Below are positions 18,487 to 26,826 of a stretch of 64,000 nucleotides of DNA, piece by piece. The position numbers and the translations under genes are program-made. The notes under the pieces were generated by a model, which had not been told where the DNA came from, made no database searches, and was given only the letters and a program-made list of their open reading frames with translations. Within the stretch, counting starts at the first letter, position 1. Every line of letters starts with the position of its first letter. The stretch comes from JAQUBU01 sp036677685 (GTDB taxonomy: Bacteria; Bacillota; Syntrophomonadia; Syntrophomonadales; Syntrophomonadaceae): positions 62,001 through 126,000 of the forward strand of contig JAVBWA010000022.1 in the NCBI GenBank assembly GCA_036677685.1. Reading direction: 5' to 3'.

Positions 18487-18525
18487 TAGAGGGCACCCCT
18501 TTCTCTATCCGTTTTTATTCATTTC

Positions 18526-18718
18526 TTTAAGCATCGGAAGAAACTGCGGAGCAGTTTCAACACAGTTTAATCATTCCCGAAGTGAACTAATATAAGTGGT
18601 CCCCGTAGGGGACAACACACCGCTGTAACGAAGCGAGGGATTATAATCCGCCGTCTGTTTTGTTAATAGGAACCCGACCGTTTAAAGAAGCGAAGAACAT
18701 CCTTTCGCCTCGTTATAA
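18526..18718 (-). repeat. Family-1 modular hairpin repeat, full length
   Basis: On the minus strand it starts TTATAACGAGGCG and ends TTCCGATGCTTAAA, and it carries all modules. It ends about 35 bases upstream of the sigG ribosome site, in the same orientation as sigG. The ATTCCC-type stem is slightly degraded (CCGAAGTGA). It occupies most of the gap between the sigE terminator and sigG. Confidence 0.85.
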
Positions 18719-18751
18719 TTATTTACTACTTGTTCCAATATTATTCCAAAT

Positions 18752-18772
18752 AAAAAAGCCTGCATTCAGGCT
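18752..18772 (-). terminator. Terminator between sigE and sigG
   Basis: On the minus strand AGCCTG, a four-base loop and CAGGCT are followed by TTTTTTATTT. This implies that sigG is not simply read through from the spoIIGA-sigE transcript and has its own promoter between here and 18500, although I could not identify that promoter with confidence. Confidence 0.6.
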
Positions 18773-18819
18773 CAGACCACGTAAAAAAGGCAAATAGCTG
18801 CGTTATTCAAGAACCACAT

Positions 18820-18900
18820 TCAATCGTCGTACTCTGTACGGGGACGTGACCTTGCTGCAAAGCAGAAGGTCCGTCTCCACACCTTAGAGCGCCTCAATCA
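18820..18900. repeat. Family-2 hairpin repeat
   Basis: The core reads TACTCTGTACGGGGACG, then a hairpin GACCTTGCTGC-AAA-GCAG-AAGGTC, then CCGTCTCCACACCTTAG and a GCGCCTC end. Two more copies (20918 and 58906) keep the flanking words but change the hairpin. It lies in the gene-free stretch 18487-19030, which also holds a family-1 repeat and a terminator. Confidence 0.65.
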
Positions 18901-19030
18901 CAGGCTTCTTGAAAGCCTTGCTCTTCACTTCTTTTGCGCGATCTGCCTATATACCGGCTTTATTGAGAAACTGAGGTTTGTATTCAGTTTTTTAGATGTA
19001 GAGGTATTCGACTGTAAGAAAGAGTGAGGT

Positions 19031-19753
19031 CTATTCGATTTTGCGGATCTCCCGCTGCAGTCTCTTTAATATGCGCTTTTCCAGACGGGAAATGTATGAT
19101 TGCGAAATCCCCAGGATATCTGCCACTTCTTTCTGGGTTTTTTCATCTCCGTCATTCAGTCCAAAACGAAGCTGGATTATGGTCTTCTCCCTGCTGTTCA
19201 ATTTATGCATGGCCCGCCAGAGCAGGCTCTTTTCTACTTCTCCTTCGATTTTTTTATATATCATATCATTTTCGGTGCCCAGCACATCTGATAGTAGAAG
19301 TTCATTGCCATCCCAATCAACATTCAAGGGTTCGTCTAAAGAAACTTCCGACCGGTTCTTCAGATTTCTGCGCAAATACATTAGTATCTCATTTTCAATG
19401 CAACGCGAAGCATAGGTTGCCAGCTTGATATTCTTCTTGGGTTCAAAAGTATTTACTGCCTTAATTAGACCGATCGTACCTATTGAAACCAGATCCTCAA
19501 TGTTAATTCCCGTATTTTCAAACTTTTTGGCTATATAAACCACCAGACGAAGATTATGTTCGATCAAGGTGGACTTCACAGCCATATCCCCCATCCCCAG
19601 TTGGGAGATTAGATCCATTTCCTCATGCTCCCTTAATGGCGCGGGCAGGACTTCAGTGGAGCCTATATAATGAATAAACTGCGGAAACTTTTTTTGAACA
19701 TACAGTCTTATAAACCACAATTTCCATTTATTGATTACGCTGAAAATCCCCAT
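19031..19753 (-). CDS. sigE: SigE, mother-cell sigma factor with pro-sequence
   Basis: This 240-residue protein is the early mother-cell sigma factor. Region 2 (NLRLVVYIAKKFENTG, NIEDLVSIGTIGLIKAV) and region 4 (EKTQKEVADILGISQSYISRL) are clear. The N-terminal 30 residues (about KWKLWFIRLYVQKK) are hydrophobic and basic, matching the membrane-tethering pro-sequence removed by SpoIIGA. The ATG has AGGAGG upstream, 12 bases from the end of spoIIGA, so the two genes are coupled. Confidence 0.97.
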   Translation of the reverse strand: MGIFSVINKWKLWFIRLYVQKKFPQFIHYIGSTEVLPAPLREHEEMDLISQLGMGDMAVKSTLIEHNLRLVVYIAKKFENTGINIEDLVSIGTIGLIKAVNTFEPKKNIKLATYASRCIENEILMYLRRNLKNRSEVSLDEPLNVDWDGNELLLSDVLGTENDMIYKKIEGEVEKSLLWRAMHKLNSREKTIIQLRFGLNDGDEKTQKEVADILGISQSYISRLEKRILKRLQREIRKIE

Positions 19754-19765
19754 ACTTCAATCCTC

Positions 19766-20641
19766 CTAACTGCTTTGCAGCATATGCGCCGGAATTAAAA
19801 AATGATATTTATCTTCGGAACTCAATTTCTCTTTATAAATACCCACCACTGTATTGGGATAAAACATATCCTCAGTTCCGTTATTGATGATCACTTGATC
19901 CGCCCGAATCCCCAACATCATGCCGTTCCTCCGGCCTATGGAGCTGAAAGGGATGATGCGCAGGCGTCTGGCCCAGCCCGTATTAACCAATGCATCCAGC
20001 ATATCTTTTTCATTCTGCAAATTATCTACTGCGGATATAAAATCGGCTGGCAAATACTTCTTGAGATATTGATATTCAGCCACGATGACCGGCCGGTTGG
20101 TAAGGGGGTCCCGCAAATTGTTGCCGGTATCCAAAAATGCGGATCCTTTGCATGTGTTATTATCAAAACGAAGCTCAATATCGAAGTTAAGCATATTGGG
20201 TATAAGTTTATTAAGTAAATATTTTTTCCCGAATATACCTATGGCTATAGCACAAGCAATCCCAACCAGAAGATAGTAAATGGTAAAAGAATGTTCCCAA
20301 GGATTAAAAAAATAGGATGCAGCTATACTGGCGCCAGCTACCAAAAAATTAATACCATAAAAATAGATAAGGGCTTTCTTAAACTCCTTCCAGTTTTGCG
20401 GCCATATGGCAATCATGATCATTAGACATGAAAAAAGAATCTTAAGCGGTAAACTGTAGAACTTCTCCAGACCGGGAAAAAGAAAGCCTACTGCATAGAT
20501 TCCTCCTAAAAACGATGCGAGAACTATTCGCTTGTATATTACTTTGATTCCAGCCATACGAAGAGATGCCCACAGTATGAGAAAGTCCATGACAAAATTA
20601 ACTAAAAAACTCAGGTCGGCATATACTTCAGGCTTAGGCAT
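19766..20641 (-). CDS. spoIIGA: SpoIIGA, pro-sigma-E processing aspartic protease
   Basis: The N-terminal half holds five predicted membrane helices and the C-terminal half an aspartic protease-like domain. The catalytic motif FLDTGNNLRDP is near residue 170. SpoIIGA cleaves the pro-sequence of SigE on receiving a forespore signal (SpoIIR, not in this window). I prefer the ATG at 20641 (291 residues), which is preceded by GGGTGAT. The TTG at 20653 overlaps that site. Confidence 0.94.
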   Translation of the reverse strand: MPKPEVYADLSFLVNFVMDFLILWASLRMAGIKVIYKRIVLASFLGGIYAVGFLFPGLEKFYSLPLKILFSCLMIMIAIWPQNWKEFKKALIYFYGINFLVAGASIAASYFFNPWEHSFTIYYLLVGIACAIAIGIFGKKYLLNKLIPNMLNFDIELRFDNNTCKGSAFLDTGNNLRDPLTNRPVIVAEYQYLKKYLPADFISAVDNLQNEKDMLDALVNTGWARRLRIIPFSSIGRRNGMMLGIRADQVIINNGTEDMFYPNTVVGIYKEKLSSEDKYHFLIPAHMLQSS

Positions 20642-20784
20642 ACTATCACCCAATCCACATTACTAGAACACCAAAAAGCATGAGAAACTTTTAAAATAAA
20701 AGGGGCAATTTAACGCTAATTAATTCATATGCATATAAAACCGGGTCATGTATTCCAAATTATAACAACTGTGATTTATATTAT

Positions 20785-20793
20785 TTGTTGAAA
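20785..20793 (+). promoter_or_regulatory. Possible Spo0A-box upstream of spoIIGA
   Basis: TTGTTGAAA differs by one base from the 0A-box TTGTCGAAA and lies about 145 bases before spoIIGA. In Bacillus the spoIIG promoter is activated by phosphorylated Spo0A. Only one box is visible and the region is AT-rich, so this is weak. Confidence 0.25.
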
Positions 20794-20832
20794 TATAACG
20801 GCGGAAGGATTTTTAATAATCCCAAATAAGAC

Positions 20833-20863
20833 AAAAAACCAGGAATTATACAATTCCCGGTTT
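20833..20863 (-). terminator. Terminator of the dcw operon after ftsZ
   Basis: On the minus strand AAACCGGGAATT, loop GTAT and AATTCCTGGTTT form a 12-bp stem with one mismatch, followed by TTTTG. It ends the ftsA-ftsZ transcript before spoIIGA. The gap 20642-21040 otherwise contains a family-2 repeat and no gene. Confidence 0.75.
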
Positions 20864-20917
20864 TCAATAAGCGAAAGGCGAATCTATAATTTAGTTTTCT
20901 ATAGAAAAAGTCCGTTC

Positions 20918-20984
20918 AAGCAATGTACTCTATATGGGGACGCAACCTTCCTGCGAAGGTCCGTCGCCACACCTTAGTCGCCTC
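20918..20984. repeat. Family-2 hairpin repeat
   Basis: The copy reads TGTACTCTATATGGGGACG, a hairpin ACCTTCCTGCGAAGGT, then CCGTCGCCACACCTTAG and TCGCCTC. It is bracketed by an inverted pair AAAGTCCGT (20907) and ACGGACTTT (20986). It is located between the ftsZ stop and its terminator, so it should be transcribed as part of the ftsZ mRNA 3' end. Confidence 0.65.
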
Positions 20985-21040
20985 TCACGGACTTTAAATA
21001 ACATCAACCTGACAGCAAGCCAACGGTTTGGCAGGTAATT

Positions 21041-22102
21041 CTATTTTCTCCGTAGGAAAGGCGGTATTTCTAAATCGTTTTTATCGAGAAAAGTCGGAGG
21101 TGCCTCAATGCCCTTTATTTTGGCAGGTTCCGCAACTTGAATCTTCGGAGTATTAAATCCGGTGGCAATTACGGTTACCCTCACCTCGTCCTGCAAGCTT
21201 TCGTCAATATTGGCACCAAATATAATATTAGCTTCATCATCGGCAGCTTGATGAATGATCTCTGCTGCTTCATTGATTTCAAATAAGGTAAGGTCATTGC
21301 CTCCCGCAATATTAAACAAGACTCCTTTGGCACCTTCAATTGAAGTTTCCAAAAGCGGGCTGGATATTGCCAGCCGTGCGGCTTCAGCCGCCCGTTTTTC
21401 TCCGCTGGCTTTGCCTATCCCCATCAATGCGGAGCCGGTATTTTGCATAACCGTTTGAACATCTGCAAAGTCGCAGTTAATGACTCCTGGAACCGCAATT
21501 AAATCAGAAATTCCCTGCACCCCTTGGCGAAGGATATCATCAGCAATTCTAAAAGCATCATTAAAAGCCGTATGTTTATCGACGACTTGGAGCAAGCGGT
21601 CATTGGGAATGGTAATTAAGCTGTCCACTGCTTCGCGCAAGGCCTGGGTTCCTCGTTCGGCTTGCATATTCCGCTTGCGGCCTTCAAAAGTAAAGGGTTT
21701 GGTTACAACACCTACGGTCAGCGCTCCCAGTTCTTTGGCTATGCGAGCTATTACGGGTGCTCCACCGGTCCCGGTACCACCGCCCATGCCGGCGGTTACA
21801 AATACCATATCTGAACCCTGAAGAGCTTTCTTAACCTCATCGGCATTCTCCTCGGTTGCTTTCATGCCTACTTCCGGGTCGGCCCCCGCACCCAAACCTT
21901 TGGTCAGTTTTTCTCCTACTTGTATTTTCTTCTCCGCCTTGGAAAGATATAATGCCTGGGCATCAGTATTTACGGAAATAAATTCAACACCTTTGAGCCC
22001 GGCTTCAATCATCCGGTTAATAGCATTATTGCCTCCGCCACCGACCCCTATTACCTTGATATTAGCAAACTGCTGCTCCTCCACATCAAAATCCAACGGC
22101 AT
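21041..22102 (-). CDS. ftsZ: FtsZ, tubulin-like division GTPase
   Basis: This 353-residue protein polymerises at mid-cell to form the Z ring. The GTP-binding signature GGGTGTG is at residues 107-113, the T7-loop region NCDFADVQTVM near 205, and the C-terminal peptide LEIPPFLRRK binds FtsA and other partners. The ATG start has GGAGGAGG upstream, 18 bases from the ftsA stop. It is the last gene of the dcw cluster. Confidence 0.98.
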   Translation of the reverse strand: MPLDFDVEEQQFANIKVIGVGGGGNNAINRMIEAGLKGVEFISVNTDAQALYLSKAEKKIQVGEKLTKGLGAGADPEVGMKATEENADEVKKALQGSDMVFVTAGMGGGTGTGGAPVIARIAKELGALTVGVVTKPFTFEGRKRNMQAERGTQALREAVDSLITIPNDRLLQVVDKHTAFNDAFRIADDILRQGVQGISDLIAVPGVINCDFADVQTVMQNTGSALMGIGKASGEKRAAEAARLAISSPLLETSIEGAKGVLFNIAGGNDLTLFEINEAAEIIHQAADDEANIIFGANIDESLQDEVRVTVIATGFNTPKIQVAEPAKIKGIEAPPTFLDKNDLEIPPFLRRK

Positions 22103-22120
22103 TTACAAACCTCCTCCACC

Positions 22121-23347
22121 TTATCTGAATAAATCCTTCCACCAGTAATTAAGCTTATCGAATAGACCTGAAAAACCTCGTCTGCTGCCACTATTTATGT
22201 TTAAATAATTTGCTGCATAAATCAAGCCTCCCAAAATGGTAGCGTTTTGGGGTTTGTTAAAATCAAGCGGAATCCCTCTAAGGTTTCCCGGAATACCTAA
22301 ACGCACCGGTATGTTCATATACTCCTCCATTACTTGCGCTATACCGGCTAGTTCTGCTTCACCGCCACTGAGAACTATTCCCCCTGGAATTCTCTCCTGA
22401 CAGGCGAAGTTCTTGAGTTCAGTATATATCATCTCTATTATCTCGGCTACCCGTGCTGAAATAATATCGGCTACCACCTGTTGTGAAACCCGTTTGCTGT
22501 CCTTGCCTTGAATGTTTTTGACTTCAATAAAAATATCATTGCTTGCTATATCCGGACTGGCAACTCCGTTTTTCTCTTTTATCCGGGCTGCTTCTTCCAC
22601 CGAAGTTCGCAGAACAATGGCCAAATCCTTGGTTATATACTCTCCCCCCACCGGCAAGACCGAAGTAAAAAGGAGGCTTCCCGCTTCGAAACAACTGATC
22701 TCCGTAGTTCCTCCGCCAATATCCACCAACACTACTCCCATTTCTTTTTCGGTGGGCAGCAGCACCGATTCTGCAACCAGTAAAGGATTATATACAATTT
22801 TATTTATTTGCAGATTGATCCGCTGGGTGCTTCTCTGCATATTCTGAATGGCGGCGGTTGCTGCAATAATCAGTGCAACTTCTACCTCCAACCTGCTTCC
22901 TACCATACCTATAGGGTCTTTGACCCCATCATAACCATCTACTATATACTGCCGTTCAATTGCCTGCACAATAGTTTTATCGGGTGGCAGGGCAATATTA
23001 CAGGCAGATTGCATTACTCTTTCCTTATCTTCCTGGGTTATTTCATAATTGGGGTTACCTACTGCAACTACCGCATGATTGTTTATAGCGTAAATACTTC
23101 CTCCGGAAAAACTTACCAGAGCACTGCTTACTTCCACTCCGGTTAATCTCTCCAGATCGTTAATGCAGTTTTCTATGGAACGGGCGGTGTTCTCAATATC
23201 TATGATGTTTCCTTTGCGCAATCCCAGGGAAGGTGCATGAGTCACCCCAAGAATATTTATATCGCGACTGGAGCCTATCTCGGCCATAGCAGCTTTAACC
23301 CGTGTGGTCCCAACATCTAAAGCTACTACAATATTTCTTTTGTTAAT
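22121..23347 (-). CDS. ftsA: FtsA, actin-like division protein
   Basis: FtsA tethers FtsZ to the membrane. The actin-fold phosphate motifs VVALDVGTTRVKA (N-terminus) and VVLVDIGGGTTEIS (about residue 200) are present, as is the C-terminal amphipathic helix that ends LNYWWKDLFR. The start is unusual. Family alignment (MNNNELYVSLDIG in Bacillus, from memory) places it at the ATT of INKRNIVVALDVG, nine bases after AAGGGG. The frame continues to a GTG at 23389, but that has no ribosome site and would add 14 unrelated residues. Length from ATT is 408 residues. Confidence 0.94.
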   Translation of the reverse strand: MNKRNIVVALDVGTTRVKAAMAEIGSSRDINILGVTHAPSLGLRKGNIIDIENTARSIENCINDLERLTGVEVSSALVSFSGGSIYAINNHAVVAVGNPNYEITQEDKERVMQSACNIALPPDKTIVQAIERQYIVDGYDGVKDPIGMVGSRLEVEVALIIAATAAIQNMQRSTQRINLQINKIVYNPLLVAESVLLPTEKEMGVVLVDIGGGTTEISCFEAGSLLFTSVLPVGGEYITKDLAIVLRTSVEEAARIKEKNGVASPDIASNDIFIEVKNIQGKDSKRVSQQVVADIISARVAEIIEMIYTELKNFACQERIPGGIVLSGGEAELAGIAQVMEEYMNIPVRLGIPGNLRGIPLDFNKPQNATILGGLIYAANYLNINSGSRRGFSGLFDKLNYWWKDLFR

Positions 23348-23428
23348 CGCAACGCACCCCTTAGAAGAACTCCTACATTTAAATACCACAAGGATACTTA
23401 TTTTCCCTTTTTATTAGCCTGGTTTTGT

Positions 23429-23764
23429 TTAGTATTTTTTCAGGAGATATCGACGAATTATTCCCAAATTTTGGAATATGCGCACTCCAAAAACCACCAC
23501 CGCCGCCAAGTAAAGTTGAATTCCCAGCCGATCACCCATATATGCAAGTCCGGCTGCTAAAAGAGTATTGACGATAAATCCGCTTATAAAGATAGTAGTA
23601 TCAAAATTATCCTCCATATAAGCCCGAATACCGCCAAATACCGCATCTAAAGCGGCAATTACGGCAATTGACATATACTTGGCATAGACCAGAGTTAAAA
23701 AAACGGGCATTTGCATACCGATAAAAAGTCCGATCAGTAAACAGAAAAAAACTACTATCCACAT
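23429..23764 (-). CDS. sbp: Small basic protein, DUF1290 (Sbp) family
   Basis: This 111-residue membrane protein has three or four hydrophobic segments and the family-typical middle VIAALDAVFGGIRAYMEDNF, ending in a basic tail. The Bacillus homologue Sbp lies at the same place between ftsQ/DUF881 genes and ftsA; its function is not established. It starts 3 bases from the end of the DUF881 gene, so the genes are coupled. About 80 bases separate it from ftsA. Confidence 0.85.
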   Translation of the reverse strand: MWIVVFFCLLIGLFIGMQMPVFLTLVYAKYMSIAVIAALDAVFGGIRAYMEDNFDTTIFISGFIVNTLLAAGLAYMGDRLGIQLYLAAVVVFGVRIFQNLGIIRRYLLKKY

Positions 23765-23767
23765 GAT

Positions 23768-24496
23768 TTATTCCGCCTTTTTGTCGTATTTAACAGGAAC
23801 CGCATAAGTGAAGTTCATGCTTCCGCTGTAAGCGGGGATATCCAGGTTCTCCGCTTTGGCAATGGTCGCTTGAATACCCAACACTTGAAGATTGCTCATA
23901 TAACCGCCTTTAATCAGCATTCCGCTTTCCAGAGTATCAGGATTTCCAATAGCTTTTATAACAAAAGGCGGGCCAATTTTGTTCCAGTTAACTAAAATCA
24001 AAGTACCCGCGCATCTAATTTCAGACCGCGCCGTAATACGCTCGTCATTAACTGAAATAGCTTCGGCACCGGAAGCTTTAAGGTCATTCACCAGCATTAA
24101 AAGGTCAGAATCATGAACAATTGTAAAATTAGGATTTTCACCAGTTTGCAACTCACCAGCACTATCAGTCACAGTGATAATTACTCCCGGACCTTGAACC
24201 GGAACCAATCCTGCATTCAAATTAGCCTTTTGGATGTCCTCCTCTAAATCAGCCATCGCCGGATCATTCTGACGGGTATTCTTTAATTTTTCGCGCAAAG
24301 ACAATACTTCTTCAACCAGGGCATCACGTTCCTGGCTCACGGTATTTACCTGTTGGGTCAAATCTTCGACGCGGGCTGGAACCAGATTGGACTGGTAACT
24401 TTCCGTAGTCTTGAATTGAATCGCCAGCATTATCCCTAAAATAAGGCATACAGCCGCAATTGCAAACTGAGCCCCTTTGCTGCGCAATGTGTTCAC
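23768..24496 (-). CDS. DUF881 family membrane-anchored coiled-coil protein
   Basis: This 242-residue protein has an N-terminal membrane helix (FAIAAVCLILGIMLAIQF), a coiled coil (about residues 40-75), and a conserved extracytoplasmic domain (GPGVIITVTDS, NELR-like DLKASGAEAISVNDERI). The family (YlxW/YlxX of Bacillus) is a regular dcw-cluster member of unknown function. The start is GTG 24496 or possibly TTG 24487; neither has a strong ribosome site. It lies between ftsQ and sbp. Confidence 0.85.
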   Translation of the reverse strand: MNTLRSKGAQFAIAAVCLILGIMLAIQFKTTESYQSNLVPARVEDLTQQVNTVSQERDALVEEVLSLREKLKNTRQNDPAMADLEEDIQKANLNAGLVPVQGPGVIITVTDSAGELQTGENPNFTIVHDSDLLMLVNDLKASGAEAISVNDERITARSEIRCAGTLILVNWNKIGPPFVIKAIGNPDTLESGMLIKGGYMSNLQVLGIQATIAKAENLDIPAYSGSMNFTYAVPVKYDKKAE

Positions 24497-24509
24497 CTTC
24501 CATCCTTTT

Positions 24510-25250
24510 TTAAACTCGGGTTTTAACTACTGGTTGTCCTTTGAAACGCAGATCAACATATTCCAATTTTTCTATACCAGTTTTCTGCAGATCATCTTCT
24601 ATCTTAAATATCTGATCGAAAAATTCAGCCTTTTCAGCCAGTCTTTCTACCTTGCCAAATTTTACCTGAGTCCCTTCCGCCGTAAAAACCACTATTTCCT
24701 TATCCTCAGATATATAATGAAAATCTGAAATTCTCTTTCGATTCTCCGGGGATAAGGCTTCCCATACTTGTCTAATGCTTTGAATTCCTTCGGCCTGAAC
24801 TGCCTGTCCCAGATTAATCCGCTCAGGCAGCTTGTCTATGGTTATTACCAGATAATTCGCAAATGAAAAACTGTTTATTTTGTCTATACAAACCCCCTCA
24901 TCATCAATACACAAAAACATTTCCTGGTAAGGTACCAGTGCCCATATCTTTCTTTCCTCCACCCGAAGTTCAATAGTTCGGGGCAGATGTCTTATTATTT
25001 CAGCATGTTTTACCAATGGATGAATTTCCACAGCCCGGGATACGAATTGCTCATCTACTTTGAAAATATTTACTCCGGTTTTTAGTCCTGAAAGTTTTAA
25101 GACCTCCTCGCGGGTTAATCTTTCTAGCCCGGTAATGCCTATTTTCTCAACATTGAAAAAGGCACTATGCATAAACAAGAAAACCGATATAAAAAAAATA
25201 AGAATAAATATTACAAACTGAAATATTTTTAAGCGCCGGTTTTTACCCAC
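24510..25250 (-). CDS. ftsQ: FtsQ/DivIB division protein
   Basis: This 246-residue bitopic protein has a short basic cytoplasmic N-terminus, one membrane helix (IFQFVIFILIFFISVFLFM), then a POTRA domain (FFNVEKIGITGLERLTREEV) and a beta domain. FtsQ/DivIB links early and late divisome proteins with FtsL and FtsB/DivIC. The start is GTG with GGGGA upstream. It lies in the canonical murA-ftsQ position. Confidence 0.88.
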   Translation of the reverse strand: MGKNRRLKIFQFVIFILIFFISVFLFMHSAFFNVEKIGITGLERLTREEVLKLSGLKTGVNIFKVDEQFVSRAVEIHPLVKHAEIIRHLPRTIELRVEERKIWALVPYQEMFLCIDDEGVCIDKINSFSFANYLVITIDKLPERINLGQAVQAEGIQSIRQVWEALSPENRKRISDFHYISEDKEIVVFTAEGTQVKFGKVERLAEKAEFFDQIFKIEDDLQKTGIEKLEYVDLRFKGQPVVKTRV

Positions 25251-25332
25251 TTTATTTCCCCAATCCCCTAATTACTGTGAAAATTATAACAAATATTTAA
25301 TACAAAATCATTAGCATCTTTAATAACAGAAA

Positions 25333-25367
25333 GAACTAACGAAAGCTTACCTATCCTCCGTTAGTTC
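25333..25367 (-). terminator. Possible weak terminator after murA
   Basis: A 9-bp stem (GAACTAACG with CGTTAGTTC, 17-base loop) is followed on the minus strand by TTTCTGTTATT. The T tract is interrupted, so it may only attenuate transcription into ftsQ, or act as a processing site. Confidence 0.4.
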
Positions 25368-25410
25368 CTATTTTCTTACCTTTAACCTCACTCCTATTTC
25401 CCAACTAAAA

Positions 25411-26673
25411 CTAAGTTTGGCTAACCTGGTCGAAATGAATATCTGCTCCAAGTCCCATTAGTTTTTGGTCAATTTTTTCATACCCTCGATTAATGTGCTC
25501 CGTTTTATTAATTCGGGTATCTCCATCAGCAAACAAAGCTGCCAGAATTAAAGCAGCACCAGCCCGTAAATCAGTAGCTTCCACATTGGTGCCCTCCAGG
25601 TTGTTTCTGCCTTTAATAATAGCTATCTTGCCTTCAGTTTTAATATCGGCGCCCATGCGCCGGAGCTCCTGAACATGCATAAAACGGTTTTCAAATATGG
25701 TTTCTACTATTATACTGGTACCCTGCACCGTAGATAATAAAGCCATCATTTGTGCCTGCATATCGGTGGGAAAACCTGGATATGGCATGGTTTTAATATC
25801 AGTCGAACGGTAGTGATGATTGCCGACCACTCGAATCCCTGCATTACAGGGAAGTATTTCCAAACCTATTTCCTTAAGTTTGGCGACCAGTGGTTGGATA
25901 TGCTCCATTACCACGTTTTCTATATATACATCACCACGGCTGATGGCTGCGGCTACCATAAAGGTTCCAGCCTCAATCCGATCCGGTATAACCCCGTGTT
26001 CAACCCCGCCTAAACGTTCTACTCCCTCTATACATATGGTATCGAGACCGGCTCCTCGTATTTTGGCACCCATTCGATTTAAGAAATTCTGCAGATCCAC
26101 TATTTCCGGTTCGCGGGCAGCATTACGAATAATGGTTACTCCCTGAGTGAGAGCGGCGGCCATTATAATATTTTCAGTAGCACCCACACTGGGAAAATCC
26201 AAAAGTATTTCTTTACCGGTAGTTGAATGACCATTGCCTTCCATAAAGCCATATTCTTCGACCAGCTCATAGCCCAGATTCCTAAAACCTTTTAAATGCA
26301 AATCCATCGGTCTGATGCCAATTGCACATCCGCCAGGGTAGGCTACCCGCGCATGTTTAAATCTTCCCAGCAAAGCACCCATTACCAGATTGGATGCGCG
26401 CATTTTGCGCGAAATATACTCAGGAAGCTCATATGCTCCCACATTTCTCGAATCAATAATTAAATTATCGGCTTCTCTTTTAACTTTGGCACCGAGAATC
26501 CGCAAAGCATCTGACATCACATTAATATCTTCCAGCTCTGGAACTCCGGATAAAATGACCTCTCCCGATGACATTAAACTGGCTGCCATGATTGGAAGAG
26601 TTGCATTTTTGGAACCACTTATTTTTACCTGCCCTTTTAGTGGTCTTCCGCCTTTAAGCGTTAGGCTGTTCAA
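25411..26673 (-). CDS. murA: MurA, UDP-N-acetylglucosamine 1-carboxyvinyltransferase
   Basis: MurA makes the first committed precursor of peptidoglycan by adding enolpyruvate to UDP-GlcNAc. The substrate motif KISGSKNATLPIMAA is N-terminal and the fosfomycin-reactive Cys lies in YPGGCAIGIRP. The true start is TTG 26673, seven bases after GGAGG, giving about 420 residues, the usual length. The frame is open further upstream through family-1 repeat DNA, but the extra 39 codons are repeat translation. murC lies upstream across that repeat. Confidence 0.95.
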   Translation of the reverse strand: MNSLTLKGGRPLKGQVKISGSKNATLPIMAASLMSSGEVILSGVPELEDINVMSDALRILGAKVKREADNLIIDSRNVGAYELPEYISRKMRASNLVMGALLGRFKHARVAYPGGCAIGIRPMDLHLKGFRNLGYELVEEYGFMEGNGHSTTGKEILLDFPSVGATENIIMAAALTQGVTIIRNAAREPEIVDLQNFLNRMGAKIRGAGLDTICIEGVERLGGVEHGVIPDRIEAGTFMVAAAISRGDVYIENVVMEHIQPLVAKLKEIGLEILPCNAGIRVVGNHHYRSTDIKTMPYPGFPTDMQAQMMALLSTVQGTSIIVETIFENRFMHVQELRRMGADIKTEGKIAIIKGRNNLEGTNVEATDLRAGAALILAALFADGDTRINKTEHINRGYEKIDQKLMGLGADIHFDQVSQT

Positions 26674-26692
26674 ACAAACACCTCCACCAAAA

Positions 26693-26826
26693 TTTAAGCA
26701 TCGAAAGAAACTGCGAAGCAGTTTCAACATACCGCTGCAACAAGACGCGGAATTTAAGCCTCGGAAGAAACTGCAGAGCAGTTTCAACACACCGCTGCAA
26801 CGAGGTGGGGGAGCACCTCGTTATAA
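26693..26826 (-). repeat. Two short family-1 repeat copies in tandem
   Basis: Two deletion derivatives lie head to tail between murC and murA. Each keeps the CGTTGCAGCGGT word and the GAAACTGC/GCAGTTTC hairpin, but lacks the CCCC/GGGG and TTCCC/GGGAA hairpins. The murC-proximal copy has the TTATAACGAGG end, whose TAA is the murC stop. The murA-proximal copy ends 20 bases before the murA start and reaches nearly to its ribosome site. The orientation is the same as the genes. Confidence 0.85.

Noticed and set aside
18389..18595. A 68-codon plus-strand frame across the sigG 5' end
   Set aside because: It is antisense to the conserved sigG N-terminus and a family-1 repeat.
26674..26790. A 39-residue N-terminal extension of murA with repeated MLKLL-SFFR phrases
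   Set aside because: It is the in-frame translation of two tandem family-1 repeat copies; the true start (TTG with GGAGG) is at 26673.
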